Source of the DNA: Paenibacillus sp. UNC451MF
Lineage (GTDB): Bacteria > Bacillota > Bacilli > Paenibacillales > NBRC-103111
Assembly (NCBI RefSeq): GCF_000686845.1
Contig: NZ_JMLS01000019.1
Span: 62,001-126,000 of the forward strand
Direction of reading: 5' to 3'
Length of the DNA: 64,000 nt
Every line of letters starts with the position of its first letter. The stretch's first letter is position 1. The notes under the pieces were generated by a model. That model ran no database searches, was not told the origin of the DNA, and saw nothing but the letters and a program-made list of their open reading frames with translations. The position numbers were made by a program, and so were the translations under genes. Of the stretch, positions 16,563 through 24,902 are shown piece after piece.

Positions 16563-17906
16563 TTACTTCATTTTCTCCTCTTCGACGTTCTTGACCGCTC
16601 TTTCCTGAGCATCCTTTAAAGCGGTATTCACATCTTTATTCCCGAGAGCCATATTCTTTTGCTCGTCCCGGACGATACTGGATGCCTTCGAACCGTAGGT
16701 CGACGATTTGGGAGAAGGGGTCATTTTCGTTAAAAAAATATTTTGCACCTTCTTGCCGTTATAGCTTGGCATATTTTTCGCATAGTTGGCTTGAATGGCT
16801 TTGTCCGGTATAGAGCTGATGCGTGCGTTAGCACTAACCAACATTTGCGTTTCTTTGGAGACCGACTCGAGCAGCACCTGGAATGCCTCTTCTTTATGCT
16901 TGCTCGTTTTGGAAATGAACGTCATATGGGAGTCGACGGTCCGGCCCTGGCCAAGGTGATCTTGGAAGTTAGGCAGCCCGGCAATATCCCAATTCGTAAA
17001 TCCGGCTTTAGCCGCTTCCTCCAGCGGAGCTGCCGCATCATTAATCCATTCCAAAAACATCGCCACATTCCTATCCTTGATCAAGCCGTTCCTCCCCCAA
17101 TTGAATTTGCCGTTCGGGCCAATTTGACCCGGAATATCGTACACCTGCTTTAAGAAGCTGAACACTCTTTTATACTCAGGCGATTCGAAATTTGGCGTGT
17201 CATTACTCCCTATGGCGAGAACTCCTAACTGTCCTACTATCGTATCTGAATAGTTGGGTTCAAAACCGATATATTGGATTCCATCCTCGGTACGGTTTAT
17301 CTTGCGAGCCAAGGGGAGAATCTCTTCAAAGCTCATTAAATCTGTAGGGTAAGGAATGCCGAATTTATCAAAAATATCTTTATTGTAGAGCATCATCCCA
17401 TAATTTAATGAAAAAGGAATTGAATACAGCTCGCCTTTATCTCCGACCGATTTAATCTTGTCCATAATGGACTGGTCGTAGATAGATAGATCGACTTTGT
17501 ATTTTTTGACGTATTCGTTCAAGTCCTGCATAAGATCCAACGATTTCAACAGAGCAAAATATCCGTTACTGGCAAATATAAGATCCGGCGTCTTCCCTGC
17601 TGCAATGAGATCCTCGAGCTCAGAGCCTTTCTCCGGCTTTATGTATTCCAATGTTATATGCGGGTATTTCTTCTTTACCGGCTCGACGAAATACGTCTGA
17701 AAATCCTTCTCCGTGAACCCTACGCTTTTGTGGTTGGTTATGGTTAGCGTTACGGGTTGAGGGGCTGGGGTAGCTTTGGGTTCTTCTTTGTTCGCAGGTT
17801 CCTTCTCTCTGGTCGTTCCTTGTCCGGCTTGGTCATTGGTACAGGCTGACATCGATAGCAGCACGAAGGATATGGCCAACAGCCATACGCCCCATCTCTT
17901 TTTCAT
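16563..17906 (-). CDS. Extracellular solute-binding lipoprotein (ABC family 1), orphan, paired with GDPD
   Basis: A 447-aa lipoprotein with a KKRWGVW basic start and lipobox LSMSAC. A family-1 solute-binding fold follows (KTPDLIFASNGYF, SIPFSLNYGMMLYNKDIFDKF). It is a paralog of the lipoprotein at 2841-4175. No ABC permease is adjacent. Pairing of a binding protein with a glycerophosphodiesterase recalls the UgpB/UgpQ arrangement for glycerophosphodiester uptake, so such a ligand is possible but not shown. The start ATG at 17906 follows GGAGG, and the longer in-frame extension precedes it. It is the first gene of a two-gene operon. Confidence 0.87.
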   Translation of the reverse strand: MKKRWGVWLLAISFVLLSMSACTNDQAGQGTTREKEPANKEEPKATPAPQPVTLTITNHKSVGFTEKDFQTYFVEPVKKKYPHITLEYIKPEKGSELEDLIAAGKTPDLIFASNGYFALLKSLDLMQDLNEYVKKYKVDLSIYDQSIMDKIKSVGDKGELYSIPFSLNYGMMLYNKDIFDKFGIPYPTDLMSFEEILPLARKINRTEDGIQYIGFEPNYSDTIVGQLGVLAIGSNDTPNFESPEYKRVFSFLKQVYDIPGQIGPNGKFNWGRNGLIKDRNVAMFLEWINDAAAPLEEAAKAGFTNWDIAGLPNFQDHLGQGRTVDSHMTFISKTSKHKEEAFQVLLESVSKETQMLVSANARISSIPDKAIQANYAKNMPSYNGKKVQNIFLTKMTPSPKSSTYGSKASSIVRDEQKNMALGNKDVNTALKDAQERAVKNVEEEKMK

Positions 17907-18226
17907 GATATCCCTCCATAAGATGAATTTCCTTTGCAGATGAATACGTTCACATTGAATCATTGCTCATGTGCTCTCTTAAGATGAGATTTCGATCATG
18001 GCTCGCGTTCGTATCAAAGCAGTCTTATGTTCATGTGGAGATTAACATTTTGAGTAGGTTCGTGTTGGGGTGAGCTGTAGTGAAGTTTACCGTGAAGAAT
18101 AATCTGAAACGAGTAGACAGGTCGGATTACAACGTGGAAAAGGATCGGAAGATCCTCGAAACACCCCCAGCCCATGAAATCCACTCGCCATCCGCAGCAG
18201 CTGAATTTCATATCCTCTAAATGTAG

Positions 18227-18240
18227 GGAAAGCGCTTTCT
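18227..18240. promoter_or_regulatory. Putative cre site (CcpA catabolite control)
   Basis: GGAAAGCGCTTTCT contains the perfect palindrome GAAAGCGCTTTC, differing from the ideal Bacillus cre TGAAAGCGCTTTCA only at the outer bases. It lies about 320 bp upstream of the binding-protein/GDPD operon. Confidence 0.5.
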
Positions 18241-18315
18241 CGGAAAGTATACTACATCCCTTCGAAGCTGACAATTGCTTTTTGAGGATGGAGAGTCCTC
18301 CACCATAAAGGAAAG

Positions 18316-18351
18316 TAAAAAACAAGCCAGGAGCCCTTCCGCCCCCGACTT
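18316..18351 (-). terminator. Terminator of the rhamnogalacturonan lyase gene
   Basis: On the minus strand AAGTC/GGCTT and GGGGC/GCTCC arms with a GGAAGG loop are followed by a U-rich tail. It starts 10 nt after the gene's stop codon. Confidence 0.8.
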
Positions 18352-18360
18352 GCATCACGC

Positions 18361-20232
18361 TTATTTAGCTTGATTATTCTTTGTTACATAAATAGCCGGA
18401 GCCGGCGGCAGCTCCATTCCGTGACCCAAATAGAAACCCGGATGGGGAGGCTGATTATAGCAGACGTTCTGCCAAGCGACGCTCAGCCGGTATACCGGAT
18501 CATGCATGAGTGTATGAATGCGATGCTCCGTAACCTCGGTTGTCGAGTAAATTCTAAGCTCTGTGCTGTCTGCGGACCGCCAAATGACTTCCTCCCTCCA
18601 GTCGCCGAACAGATCGGCCTGCAGGCAAGGGTTGCCCTTGGTCCCGTTATTTGAACGAGTACCTTCCGGCGTCATGATCGTTATCAAACGTTCATTCTCA
18701 TAATCCCACTTGTAAATGCGGCCTTCACCTATTCCTGTAGAGCGGTCGTATTCATGATCGAGCAGCTCCCGCAGCAAGTCACCATCCCACCAAATGGCAA
18801 AATTAAACGATTGCGGCGTCGTATTCGTTATTTTTTCGCCTGTGATACTGTATAGTCCGAAACCGCCCGTTTTCCAATGATCCGATGACCACACTTCCGC
18901 TCCGTCATAGCGAGGATCAATATCGGCAGCCAAGCCGCGGCCGATGTCAGAGGTCGAGGGCAAGCCCCACAAAATCTCGCCAGTCTTGGCATCGTGAACT
19001 TCAATGCCGTTGTCCGAAGGATTCTCGTGCACCTGGTACACCTCCAAACCCGGTCGGTTCGGATTGAGGCTGCCCACGTGCATCGCATCCCCATGTCCCA
19101 AGCCGGTTACATAGAGCCCCGACCCGTCATGATCGATAACACAGGAGCCATAGACGATCTCGTCCTTGCCGTCACCATCAACATCCGCTACAGCGACACT
19201 ATGGTTTCCTTGCCCTGCATAACTAGCGTAGCCCTCATTATTGCTGTCGAATGTCCATACCTTCGTCAACTCGCCGTCACGCCAGTTGAATGCGGCCAGC
19301 ACCGTTCTCGTATAGTAGCCGCGGCACATAACCAGACTCGGTCTTACACCGTCCAGATAAGCCACGCAGGCAAGAAAACGGTCTACGCGATTGCCAACAG
19401 AATCACCCCAAGCGGATACGTCGCCGCGGGGCGGATCGTAGTCGGTTGTTGCCAGCGCCTTTCCTGTCCCCCCGTCAAAAACGGTAAGAAACTCAGGCCC
19501 CTCGATAATAAAGCCGCGTTTGTTACGATAGTCGGCGTTAGCGTCTCCGATGACGTTACCTTGACCGTCCACCGTTCCATCCGCCGTCTTACAGGCGATT
19601 TCCGCCTTGCCGTCTCCGTCGAAATCATAGACTAGAAACTGGGTGTAATGAGCCCCCGCTCGAATGTTGCGGCCCAGATCAATCCGCCATAGGAATCGGC
19701 CGTCCATTTTATAAGCATCCAAATAAACATTGCCTGTGTACCCACCATGAGCGTTATCATGTGAGTTGGAAGGGTCCCATTTGAGAATAATCTCGTATTC
19801 ACCGTCTCCATCCAAATCGCCCACACTGGCATCGTTGGCGCTGTAGGTATACTCGATTCCATCAGGAGTTGTCCCGCCTTCAGGCTTGCGCAGAGGGATG
19901 GACATGTAGTCCTTGCTCCATACGGGGGTCGGCTGCGATTCGGAACCGGCCAGCTCTACTCCCTCTATTACGACACGAACGGTATAGCTGGAATCGAGGC
20001 TCCCCTGCTCGTCCACATAGTTAGTACTCGAACCTATCGGTTCGGCATTCACTTTCTCCCCGTCCCGGTATAAATTGTAGGCGATATTCGCCGGCTCGGT
20101 TCCGAGGAGGCGCCAGCCGACATAGACTCCCTTCTCTACTTTAATGGCCACTAAACCGCGGCCTATATCCTCCATCTGCCTTGGCAGAAGGGTATTGGGT
20201 TGCCCGCTTGAAGCTGACACATTGCTGGACAT
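18361..20232 (-). CDS. Rhamnogalacturonan lyase, polysaccharide lyase family 11, cytoplasmic (YesX-like)
   Basis: A 623-aa PL11 protein that cleaves rhamnogalacturonan I by beta-elimination. It shows the N-terminal MEDIGRGLVAIKVEKGVYVGWRLLG domain and an FN3-like segment. The eight-bladed propeller has repeated calcium-binding DxDGDG loops (VGDLDGDGEYEIILKW, YDFDGDGKAEIACKTADG, VADVDGDGKDEIVYG, CVIDHDGSG) and the C-terminal NPCLQADLFGDWREEVIWR block. There is no signal peptide, as in the exo-acting YesX of B. subtilis, so imported oligosaccharides are the likely substrate. The start at 20232 follows AAGGAG by 8 nt; earlier in-frame ATGs precede that site. Repeats and a palindrome upstream suggest AraC-type control. 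Confidence 0.92.
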   Translation of the reverse strand: MSSNVSASSGQPNTLLPRQMEDIGRGLVAIKVEKGVYVGWRLLGTEPANIAYNLYRDGEKVNAEPIGSSTNYVDEQGSLDSSYTVRVVIEGVELAGSESQPTPVWSKDYMSIPLRKPEGGTTPDGIEYTYSANDASVGDLDGDGEYEIILKWDPSNSHDNAHGGYTGNVYLDAYKMDGRFLWRIDLGRNIRAGAHYTQFLVYDFDGDGKAEIACKTADGTVDGQGNVIGDANADYRNKRGFIIEGPEFLTVFDGGTGKALATTDYDPPRGDVSAWGDSVGNRVDRFLACVAYLDGVRPSLVMCRGYYTRTVLAAFNWRDGELTKVWTFDSNNEGYASYAGQGNHSVAVADVDGDGKDEIVYGSCVIDHDGSGLYVTGLGHGDAMHVGSLNPNRPGLEVYQVHENPSDNGIEVHDAKTGEILWGLPSTSDIGRGLAADIDPRYDGAEVWSSDHWKTGGFGLYSITGEKITNTTPQSFNFAIWWDGDLLRELLDHEYDRSTGIGEGRIYKWDYENERLITIMTPEGTRSNNGTKGNPCLQADLFGDWREEVIWRSADSTELRIYSTTEVTEHRIHTLMHDPVYRLSVAWQNVCYNQPPHPGFYLGHGMELPPAPAIYVTKNNQAK

Positions 20233-20327
20233 TTCATCATCTCCTTGAGTCGTAGAGTTCATCATTCTATATGAGTGGCATGCTTGCTGGTAGAATGGCT
20301 TACTTTATTCATACGCCCTACGTGCTT

Positions 20328-20385
20328 TGCAATCAATTGCACTTTTTTGCAAACGGATAAGAATCTTATTGAAGTATTGCACTTT
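20328..20385. promoter_or_regulatory. Candidate operator upstream of the rhamnogalacturonan lyase gene
   Basis: Palindrome TGCAATCAATTGCA (20328-20341) plus two direct copies of ATTGCACTTT starting at 20336 and 20376, 40 bp apart (about four helical turns). This layout fits AraC/XylS-type binding. The surrounding 20233-20537 interval also holds two terminator hairpins of the next gene. Confidence 0.4.
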
Positions 20386-20404
20386 CTTTCACTCGTTGAC
20401 TGAA

Positions 20405-20426
20405 TGAATAAAAAAACAGTGAAAAC
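20405..20426 (-). terminator. Second terminator-like hairpin after the PEP synthase-like gene
   Basis: On the minus strand ACAGT/ACTGT stem with a UUUC loop followed by seven U residues. It lies about 110 nt past the stop at 20538 and backs up the larger hairpin at 20458-20523. Confidence 0.55.
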
Positions 20427-20457
20427 TGTTCAACCTATATGAACAGCTCCGCACAGC

Positions 20458-20523
20458 AAAAAAGACGCCCCAAGCTGACTTCCATCGCTCCTATGTCGAT
20501 GTGTCGCTATAAAGACGTCTTCA
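20458..20523 (-). terminator. Terminator of the PEP synthase-like gene
   Basis: Long hairpin whose base pairs AAGACG with CGTCTT, followed on the minus strand by U residues. It begins 15 nt after the stop codon at 20538. Confidence 0.6.
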
Positions 20524-20537
20524 CGCATGCATCTGGC

Positions 20538-23231
20538 CTATTCTTTGCGGCTATCCTCGTTCGGCTCTAAAATAAGCACATAGCCGCGGCTCCCATCCAG
20601 GCGAATCGTATCGCCATCCTTGATCCGGCTGGTCGCTCCTTCGATACCGACGACGGCTGGAATTCCATACTCGCGGGCTACTACGGCACCGTGAGTCATA
20701 AGCCCGCCGACCTCCATCACGAGGCCGATGGCAGAATGAAACAGCGGCGTCCAGCCCGGGTCGGTGAACGGGGCGATCATGATCTCGCCCTTGTTCAGCT
20801 TGGCTTCGTCCGGACGCATCACGACGCGGGCGATGCCCTCCACCACACCGGCCGAGACCGGAGTGCCGAGTAGAGCGCCTTCCGGCGCGTCCTTCCGTTG
20901 GCGGCTGCCCGTAATGATCTCGCCCTCACTCGTCATGAGCCGCGGAGGGGTAAGAGCTTGGAAGCGCGCATAGTCGCGCTTCCTCTCTTCAATCTGCTCC
21001 TGCAGGTGGGCTGCGGCCCCACCTCGGGTCAGCTGGAGCATCTCATCCAGTGTCAGATAGAAGATATCCTCCTCCATCTGAAGCATGCCTTGCGCGACCA
21101 AGGACCTCGCTTCTTCTAACAGCGCTTGACGAATGAAGCCGAACAAGCGAATCATCACGTATTTCGGATGCTCTCGTACACCCATCATATGACGAAACAC
21201 TTGAATCAAGCGGGACAACAGCTTGGCTTTGAACCATCCGAACGGCAGAGCCCGTACACGGCTCACGAGCTCTCGGGCTGCTGCCTCAGCTTCCTCCGCG
21301 CCCTGCGCAAACCGCTCTCTATGCTCGCCCGGCTGCATCGTGCGCATATGGTTCTCTACCGCCGGCAGCAGCGCTCCCGGATCATCACGCCATCTCCGGC
21401 GCGTAAGATCGATCTCGCCTGGACAGCGCATGCCGTACAGCTGCATAAAGCGGTCCCATTGCCGCATGAATTCCTCTCCGCCCTCAGCCTTCTGCAGCCG
21501 ACTCTGGAAGTGATCGGCGTCACCTTGCCGAATGATCTCAGCAACCTCCGGATACCGTCTCGCGGTGTCCGCCAAATCACCTATCATCAGCCCGAGCTCG
21601 CTGGTTACGTTGCCGGGCAGTGATTTATTCAGCACGTTGATTGCTTCTGTATCCCCGAGCCATCTCTCGGCTAGTGTCTTAATCAATCTCGAAGAAATGA
21701 TGCCGGATAACGGGAATGGCATCACGCGTGGGAACAGGGTGCGCAGTATCGATCCCGCCAGCTCCTGGGCTCGAAGGACTCGCTCCTCACCGGTTACGCC
21801 TGCCATTTGGGCCTCTCCCTGCAATACGTAGGCTTCGGTCCACTCCTTCACTTCTTGCGCCGCTTGAGGAGGAGAAGCAAACAGGAGATTACGGGCGGCT
21901 CTGCCGGCGACAGGTCCGGCAAATTTCAGAATATGCAGCTTAAGCCCCGGCTCACGCGCCAAGCCGCGCACGAAGGATTCTCTTTGCACATACTCGGCTA
22001 CGCCGCTCGCCATCAGCTCATCGATTCCGCTCAGCAGCTTGGGGAATAACTGCCGTGCAGGCTTCAAGTTGAACAGCTTCGTAATGTCGAGAAATATTCT
22101 TCCCCCTGCCGTATAAGCCAATTGGCTCTCGGCCCGAAGCGATGGCTTGCCGAAGGGCACCATTGTACGTAATACCGACATCCCCATCGGCTTCATCGCA
22201 TCGGTCATCATTTGCTGATGGCCGAAGGAAACGAGAATATGAGGGGATTCGCCTGGTCCCACAGGCACATGAGGAAGTGGATAGAGCGACGTAATCGGTC
22301 GGCTCTGTACAATATAGAGTTTGCCTTCGGCATAGCACCACTCGATATCCTGATCGCTGCCGTAATGATTCTTAATCTGCTCCCCCAGCGATGCAAGCTC
22401 ATAAATTTCCTTGTCGCTCAGCGCCTGCTTCTCCTGCTTCTCAATCGGCAGATCGCGAGTCTCCGTCCCTCCTTCTGGTAAGGAGAAGACGGCTACTTTC
22501 TTCTTCGCGATCTTCTTCGAACTAATCTCGCCAGATCTAACTTGATACAGATCAGCCGAAACGATCCCGGAAACGAGAGCTTCTCCCAGCCCGAAGCTGG
22601 CATCTATAGAAATTGTCCCTCTATGGCCGCTGATCGGGTCGGCAGTGAACATAATGCCCGACACTTCGGGGAATATCATCTGCTGCACAACAACGGACAG
22701 CAGCACCGATCGGTGATCAAAGCCGTTCTTAGCACGATACGATATCGCCCTAGCAGTGAACAAAGAGGCCCAGCATTTGCGGACCGCTTGAAGCAGCTGC
22801 TCCTTTCCCTGCACATTCAAATAGGTGTCCTGCTGCCCCGCAAATGAAGCCGATGGCAAATCCTCCGCAGTCGCGCTGGAACGAACGGCATACGCCCTGT
22901 TTGCACCTGATTGACGCCAGTGCTCGAGAACGCTGGCCTTAATTTCATCGGGGATCGCCACAGTGACCAAGTAGTCGCGAATATCGTTTCCAAGCGCTGT
23001 AATTTCCTCCAATTGGTCGGCTTTCACCTTTTCCAGCCTCTCGAAGTAATCCTCCATCCGGTCGTTCTGCTCTATAAATGCCTTGTAAGCCTCCGTAGTC
23101 ACGCAAAAACCAGGCGGAACGGCAAAGCCAGCGCGAGTCATCTCCCCCAGGTTGGCTCCCTTGCCTCCTACAAGCGGTAAACTGGACTTATCGATCTGTT
23201 GAAAGCCCAACACGTATCCGTCCATCCTCAC
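20538..23231 (-). CDS. Phosphoenolpyruvate synthase / rifamycin phosphotransferase family enzyme
   Basis: An 897-aa three-domain dikinase. The N-terminal ATP-binding domain carries LVGGKGANLGEM, GFCVTTEAY, AVRSSATAEDLPSASFAGQQ and the DIEWCYAEGKLYIVQSRP end. The middle helical domain has GHQQMMTD, YGMRCPGEIDLTRRRW and EDIFYLTLDE. The C-terminal swivelling phosphohistidine domain has TDPGWTPLF and the catalytic His in GGLMTHGAVVAREYG. The whole layout matches RPH proteins, which inactivate rifamycins with ATP, as well as Bacillus Pps. Motifs alone do not separate the two. It lies 9 nt behind a TetR gene in one operon, which favours an inducible detoxification role. Start: GTG at 23231 (5 nt from AGGAG) or ATG at 23225 (11 nt). 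Confidence 0.82.
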   Translation of the reverse strand: MRMDGYVLGFQQIDKSSLPLVGGKGANLGEMTRAGFAVPPGFCVTTEAYKAFIEQNDRMEDYFERLEKVKADQLEEITALGNDIRDYLVTVAIPDEIKASVLEHWRQSGANRAYAVRSSATAEDLPSASFAGQQDTYLNVQGKEQLLQAVRKCWASLFTARAISYRAKNGFDHRSVLLSVVVQQMIFPEVSGIMFTADPISGHRGTISIDASFGLGEALVSGIVSADLYQVRSGEISSKKIAKKKVAVFSLPEGGTETRDLPIEKQEKQALSDKEIYELASLGEQIKNHYGSDQDIEWCYAEGKLYIVQSRPITSLYPLPHVPVGPGESPHILVSFGHQQMMTDAMKPMGMSVLRTMVPFGKPSLRAESQLAYTAGGRIFLDITKLFNLKPARQLFPKLLSGIDELMASGVAEYVQRESFVRGLAREPGLKLHILKFAGPVAGRAARNLLFASPPQAAQEVKEWTEAYVLQGEAQMAGVTGEERVLRAQELAGSILRTLFPRVMPFPLSGIISSRLIKTLAERWLGDTEAINVLNKSLPGNVTSELGLMIGDLADTARRYPEVAEIIRQGDADHFQSRLQKAEGGEEFMRQWDRFMQLYGMRCPGEIDLTRRRWRDDPGALLPAVENHMRTMQPGEHRERFAQGAEEAEAAARELVSRVRALPFGWFKAKLLSRLIQVFRHMMGVREHPKYVMIRLFGFIRQALLEEARSLVAQGMLQMEEDIFYLTLDEMLQLTRGGAAAHLQEQIEERKRDYARFQALTPPRLMTSEGEIITGSRQRKDAPEGALLGTPVSAGVVEGIARVVMRPDEAKLNKGEIMIAPFTDPGWTPLFHSAIGLVMEVGGLMTHGAVVAREYGIPAVVGIEGATSRIKDGDTIRLDGSRGYVLILEPNEDSRKE

Positions 23232-23240
23232 ACACGCTCC

Positions 23241-23816
23241 TTATTCCTTGTCGTTGGTTCGGATCCCTTCGAATAACAACGTGAATAATGTGTCTGCGAC
23301 ATCCATCATCGCAACCCCGTGCTTAGCTGCAAAATCCGGCCGCACATACCGCTGAATGCTATCCATTAACATGACGGAAGCCAGCTTCGGATTCAGGTCG
23401 CGGATCAAGCCTTCCTGCTGTGCCTGCACAAGCAGGCCTTCCATAAAAGACAACTGACGGGACCGAAACAGCTCAATTCGTCCCCATAATCCGGGAGCAA
23501 ACTTCTGCACATCCTCCAGGAATAAAGGATTCAACTGCAGGATCTCCCGCTTAATGCTTGTAAAGACGGCGCGGAATACCTCCAAAGGGGTGCCTTTCCC
23601 CTGTTTGGCCGCTGCAACCTTGCCTTCGATTGCACTCAGCGTAAGCTCCATAACCGCTTCAGCAATTTGCTCCTTGCCAGTGAAGTACATATATAAAGTT
23701 TTCTTGCTCATACCTAGCTGCGAAGCGAGCTCGCTTAAGGTCGCATTGCGGTAGCCCTTCGCTTTGAACAGCTCTGCCGCCGTTTGCAAGATGCGTACGC
23801 GAATCAATTCATCCAT
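23241..23816 (-). CDS. TetR/AcrR-family transcriptional regulator
   Basis: A 191-aa regulator. The N-terminal helix-turn-helix domain (about residues 5-55) has ILQTAAELFKAKGYRNATLSELA and the recognition helix region SKKTLYMYFTGKE. The C-terminal half is an all-helical ligand-binding domain ending in DTLFTLLFEGIRT. The ATG at 23816 follows GGAGG by 8 nt; an upstream in-frame ATG at 23876 would start inside the promoter. It is the first gene of the operon with the PEP synthase/rifamycin phosphotransferase, and an inverted repeat just after its -10 box suggests it represses itself and that enzyme. Confidence 0.9.
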   Translation of the reverse strand: MDELIRVRILQTAAELFKAKGYRNATLSELASQLGMSKKTLYMYFTGKEQIAEAVMELTLSAIEGKVAAAKQGKGTPLEVFRAVFTSIKREILQLNPLFLEDVQKFAPGLWGRIELFRSRQLSFMEGLLVQAQQEGLIRDLNPKLASVMLMDSIQRYVRPDFAAKHGVAMMDVADTLFTLLFEGIRTNDKE

Positions 23817-23837
23817 TACTCTGACCTCCAAATTGCA

Positions 23838-23903
23838 GAAACCAAGGAAACCACAATACACTCCCTTGGTTTCCATTGTATAATTCTACGCTATTCCCGT
23901 CAA
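23838..23903 (-). promoter_or_regulatory. Promoter and probable TetR operator
   Basis: Minus-strand TTGACG (23898-23903), 17-bp spacer and TACAAT (23875-23880). Directly downstream, GAAACCAAGG (23838-23847) and CCTTGGTTTC (23864-23873) form a perfect 10-bp inverted repeat separated by 16 bp over the expected start site. Confidence 0.75.
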
Positions 23904-24022
23904 CGGAGAACAGGCTCCGCACTTGAACCTTTTTTACTGAACTTGGTACAATATAGGCACATCCTATGCATTTGCACTGATCGATAATAACTTCAAGTAG
24001 ACGAATGGACGGAGGGTACCCT

Positions 24023-24844
24023 GTGATTCCGGAAGGTAATTTGAAAAGTAATGTGGATCGGTTCTCGGGCTTTGAAGATTGCTACGATAGTAATCGCCCC
24101 GAGGCACCTCTCAAAGTGATTGAGATTGTTACAACCTACCTAGGTAAGAAGCCGTCGCTCGTTGCTGATATCGGCTGCGGAACGGGGCTGTCCTCTTTTA
24201 TTTGGAAGGACCATGCCCAGCGTGTCATAGGGGTCGAGCCCAATGACGACATGAGAGGTAAAGCGGTAGAGAAAGCCTCTGCCTTGAAGGATGCGAGCCA
24301 TATCACCTTCATGAAGGGATACTCTAATGAGTTGAGTATGGACTCTGAATCCGTCGATATTATTACCTGCTCCCAATCCTTTCACTGGATGGAGCCTGTA
24401 AGCACATTGAATGAGATATCCCGCGTATTAATTCCTGGCGGTGTGTTCGCTGCCTATGATTGCGATTGGCCGCCTACTCTTACATGGACCATCGAGGAAA
24501 AATACAACAATCTGATTCAGAAAGCGGATGACACGATTGCACGTCTCGTACAAGAACCGGAGCAAGCACACAGATGGAGCAAAGATAAGCATTTGCATCG
24601 TATCCGCAAAAGCGGCAAGTTTCGGTTTACGAAGGAAATCGTCTTTCACAACACGGAGATATGCAATGCCGAGCGTTATATCGGGCTGACTCTTAGTCAG
24701 GGCGGGCTGCAGACCGTGTTCAAGCTGGGCGTGCCGGACTTGGATGCCGATATCGCCGCGTTCAAAGCGGATGTAGAGGAGTATTTCCAAGGAAGGACAC
24801 TAGAGGTCATGTTCAGCTACCGGATGCGTCTTGGTGTGAAATAG
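24023..24844 (+). CDS. Class I SAM-dependent methyltransferase
   Basis: A 273-aa methyltransferase. Motif I VADIGCGTGLSSF binds SAM, the acidic loop is VIGVEPNDDM and motif IV lies around DIITCSQSFHWMEP. The SFHW segment and following LNEISRVLIPGGVFAAYDCDW are typical of the Methyltransf_11 type acting on small molecules. The substrate is unknown. The GTG at 24023 is the best start because GGAGGG lies 6 nt upstream; an ATG at 24005 overlaps nothing useful but stays possible. It is divergent from the TetR operon and ends at a shared bidirectional terminator. Confidence 0.85.
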   Translation: MIPEGNLKSNVDRFSGFEDCYDSNRPEAPLKVIEIVTTYLGKKPSLVADIGCGTGLSSFIWKDHAQRVIGVEPNDDMRGKAVEKASALKDASHITFMKGYSNELSMDSESVDIITCSQSFHWMEPVSTLNEISRVLIPGGVFAAYDCDWPPTLTWTIEEKYNNLIQKADDTIARLVQEPEQAHRWSKDKHLHRIRKSGKFRFTKEIVFHNTEICNAERYIGLTLSQGGLQTVFKLGVPDLDADIAAFKADVEEYFQGRTLEVMFSYRMRLGVK

Positions 24845-24856
24845 AGCTATAAATAC

Positions 24857-24893
24857 AAAAAGCATCAAAGACATTCACAGTCTTTGATGCTTT
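24857..24893. terminator. Bidirectional terminator
   Basis: Perfect stem AAAGCATCAAAGAC/GTCTTTGATGCTTT with a 7-nt loop and A/T runs on both sides, between convergent methyltransferase and NAD(P)-binding genes. Confidence 0.93.
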
Positions 24894-24902
24894 CCTTTTA
24901 TA

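Larger units (their letters stand above)
17907..18360. other. Intergenic region between rhamnogalacturonan lyase and the binding-protein operon
   Basis: It holds the terminator at 18316-18351 and a cre-like site at 18227-18240. It should also contain the promoter of the downstream two-gene operon, for which I found no convincing boxes. A 114-codon open frame here is not supported as a gene. Confidence 0.6.

Noticed and set aside
18014-18358. 114-codon open frame on the minus strand after the rhamnogalacturonan lyase gene
   Set aside because: It starts inside that gene's terminator, has no ribosome binding site, an irregular Trp/Cys/Gly-rich composition and overlaps a cre-like site.
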